Below are positions 42,048 to 42,665 of a stretch of 42,665 nucleotides of DNA, piece by piece. Origin of the DNA: Trabulsiella guamensis ATCC 49490 (GTDB lineage Bacteria; Pseudomonadota; Gammaproteobacteria; Enterobacterales; Enterobacteriaceae); contig NZ_JMTB01000058.1 of the NCBI RefSeq assembly GCF_000734965.1, positions 1-42,665 on the forward strand. The letters run 5' to 3'. Each line of letters opens with the position of its first letter. Positions within the stretch are counted from its first letter, which is position 1. The notes beneath the pieces were generated by a model that saw only the letters and a list, made by a program, of their open reading frames with translations, did no database searches and was not told where the DNA came from. The translations under genes and the position numbers were made by a program.

Positions 42048-42129
42048 ACCCGCTCCCGGTCCGGAAATGCGCATCTTCTGAGCGCATGATAAACTATGCC
42101 TTTAATTATGACTTATCGCGAGTAAATCT

Positions 42130-42665
42130 ATGAAAATCGGCATTATTGGTGCAATGGAAGAAGAAGTTACGCTGCTGCGTGACAAAATCGAGAACCGCAA
42201 AACGCTCACACTCGGCGGAAGCGAAATTTACACCGGTACGCTGAATGGCACAGAGATCGCATTGCTCAAATCCGGGATCGGTAAAGTGGCGGCGGCGATG
42301 GGCGCAACCCTGCTGCTCGAGCATTGCAAACCCGATGTGATTATTAACACCGGTTCCGCTGGCGGTCTTGCCCCGACGCTGAAAGTGGGCGACATCGTAG
42401 TTTCTGACGAAGCGCGTTATCACGACGCCGACGTCACCGCCTTTGGTTACGAATACGGTCAGTTGCCGGGCTGCCCGGCAGGTTTTAAAGCGGATGAAAA
42501 ACTGATCGCCGCCGCAGAAAGCTGCATCAGCGCGCTGAACCTGCACGCGGTGCGCGGGCTTATCGTCAGCGGCGATGCCTTTATCAACGGCTCTGTCGGC
42601 CTAGCAAAAATTCGCCACAACTTCCCGCAGGCGATTGCCGTAGAGATGGAAGCGACTGCCATTGC
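42130..42665 (+). CDS. mtnN: 5'-methylthioadenosine/S-adenosylhomocysteine nucleosidase, 3'-truncated by window
   Basis: MtnN (Pfs) removes adenine from methylthioadenosine and S-adenosylhomocysteine, recycling methionine and making S-ribosylhomocysteine, the precursor of autoinducer-2. The reading frame from ATG 42130 runs open to the right edge, giving 178 of about 232 residues. It begins [13 protein letters not shown] with the catalytic acid E12, and ends in EMEATAI with the ribose-binding M and E near 173-174. The catalytic D197 lies outside. It diverges from dgt over 82 bp. Confidence 0.97.
   Translation, partial: MKIGIIGAMEEEVTLLRDKIENRKTLTLGGSEIYTGTLNGTEIALLKSGIGKVAAAMGATLLLEHCKPDVIINTGSAGGLAPTLKVGDIVVSDEARYHDADVTAFGYEYGQLPGCPAGFKADEKLIAAAESCISALNLHAVRGLIVSGDAFINGSVGLAKIRHNFPQAIAVEMEATAI

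Overview
The window is a stretch of conserved core chromosome from a member of the Enterobacteriaceae. Every protein resembles its Escherichia coli K-12 counterpart closely in length and sequence, and the gene order equals the E. coli segment running from the 5' side of an rRNA operon to mtnN, read in reverse. Small differences (a three-residue insertion in Skp, shorter BamA surface loop 6, a DegP of 477 residues, a GTG start for ldcC) argue against E. coli itself and point to a relative such as Enterobacter, Citrobacter, Klebsiella or Kosakonia. I cannot settle the genus from sequence alone. I see no phage, transposon, CRISPR array, toxin-antitoxin or other accessory island.

Layout: at 1-110 is the P1 promoter of an rRNA operon firing leftward out of the window. 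Then come gmhB (-), the methionine importer metNIQ (+) behind tandem MetJ boxes, rcsF-trmO (+, ATGA overlap) and proS (+). A run on the minus strand, yaeQ-arfB-nlpE, converges on proS through a shared terminator. The small yaeP-rof pair (+) diverges from yaeQ and converges on tilS. From 8.8 to 32.4 kb almost everything is on the minus strand: rpsB-tsf-pyrH-frr (translation and UMP synthesis), dxr, uppS-cdsA-rseP-bamA-skp-lpxD-fabZ-lpxA-lpxB-rnhB-dnaE-accA (envelope biogenesis fused with replication and fatty-acid synthesis), then ldcC, yaeR and tilS. Divergent from rpsB are map, glnD, dapD and yaeH (+). A REP element separates yaeH from the convergent minus-strand genes dgt, degP and cdaR. mtnN starts at 42130 and is cut by the right edge.

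The central cluster gathers isoprenoid supply (Dxr, UppS), phospholipid (CdsA), lipid A (LpxD, FabZ, LpxA, LpxB), outer-membrane protein assembly (BamA, Skp), the sigma-E-activating protease RseP and malonyl-CoA synthesis (AccA) in one transcriptional direction. Sigma-E-type promoter matches before degP (strong) and inside rseP upstream of bamA (moderate) link this set to envelope stress. RcsF and NlpE, sensors for the Rcs and Cpx responses, lie in the same window.

No undescribed system was found. The items most worth a second look are regulatory: a perfect 16-bp palindrome upstream of cdaR, a 20-bp palindrome between yaeQ and yaeP, a terminator built into the 3' end of tilS, and the 258-bp dxr-uppS gap with its own terminator.
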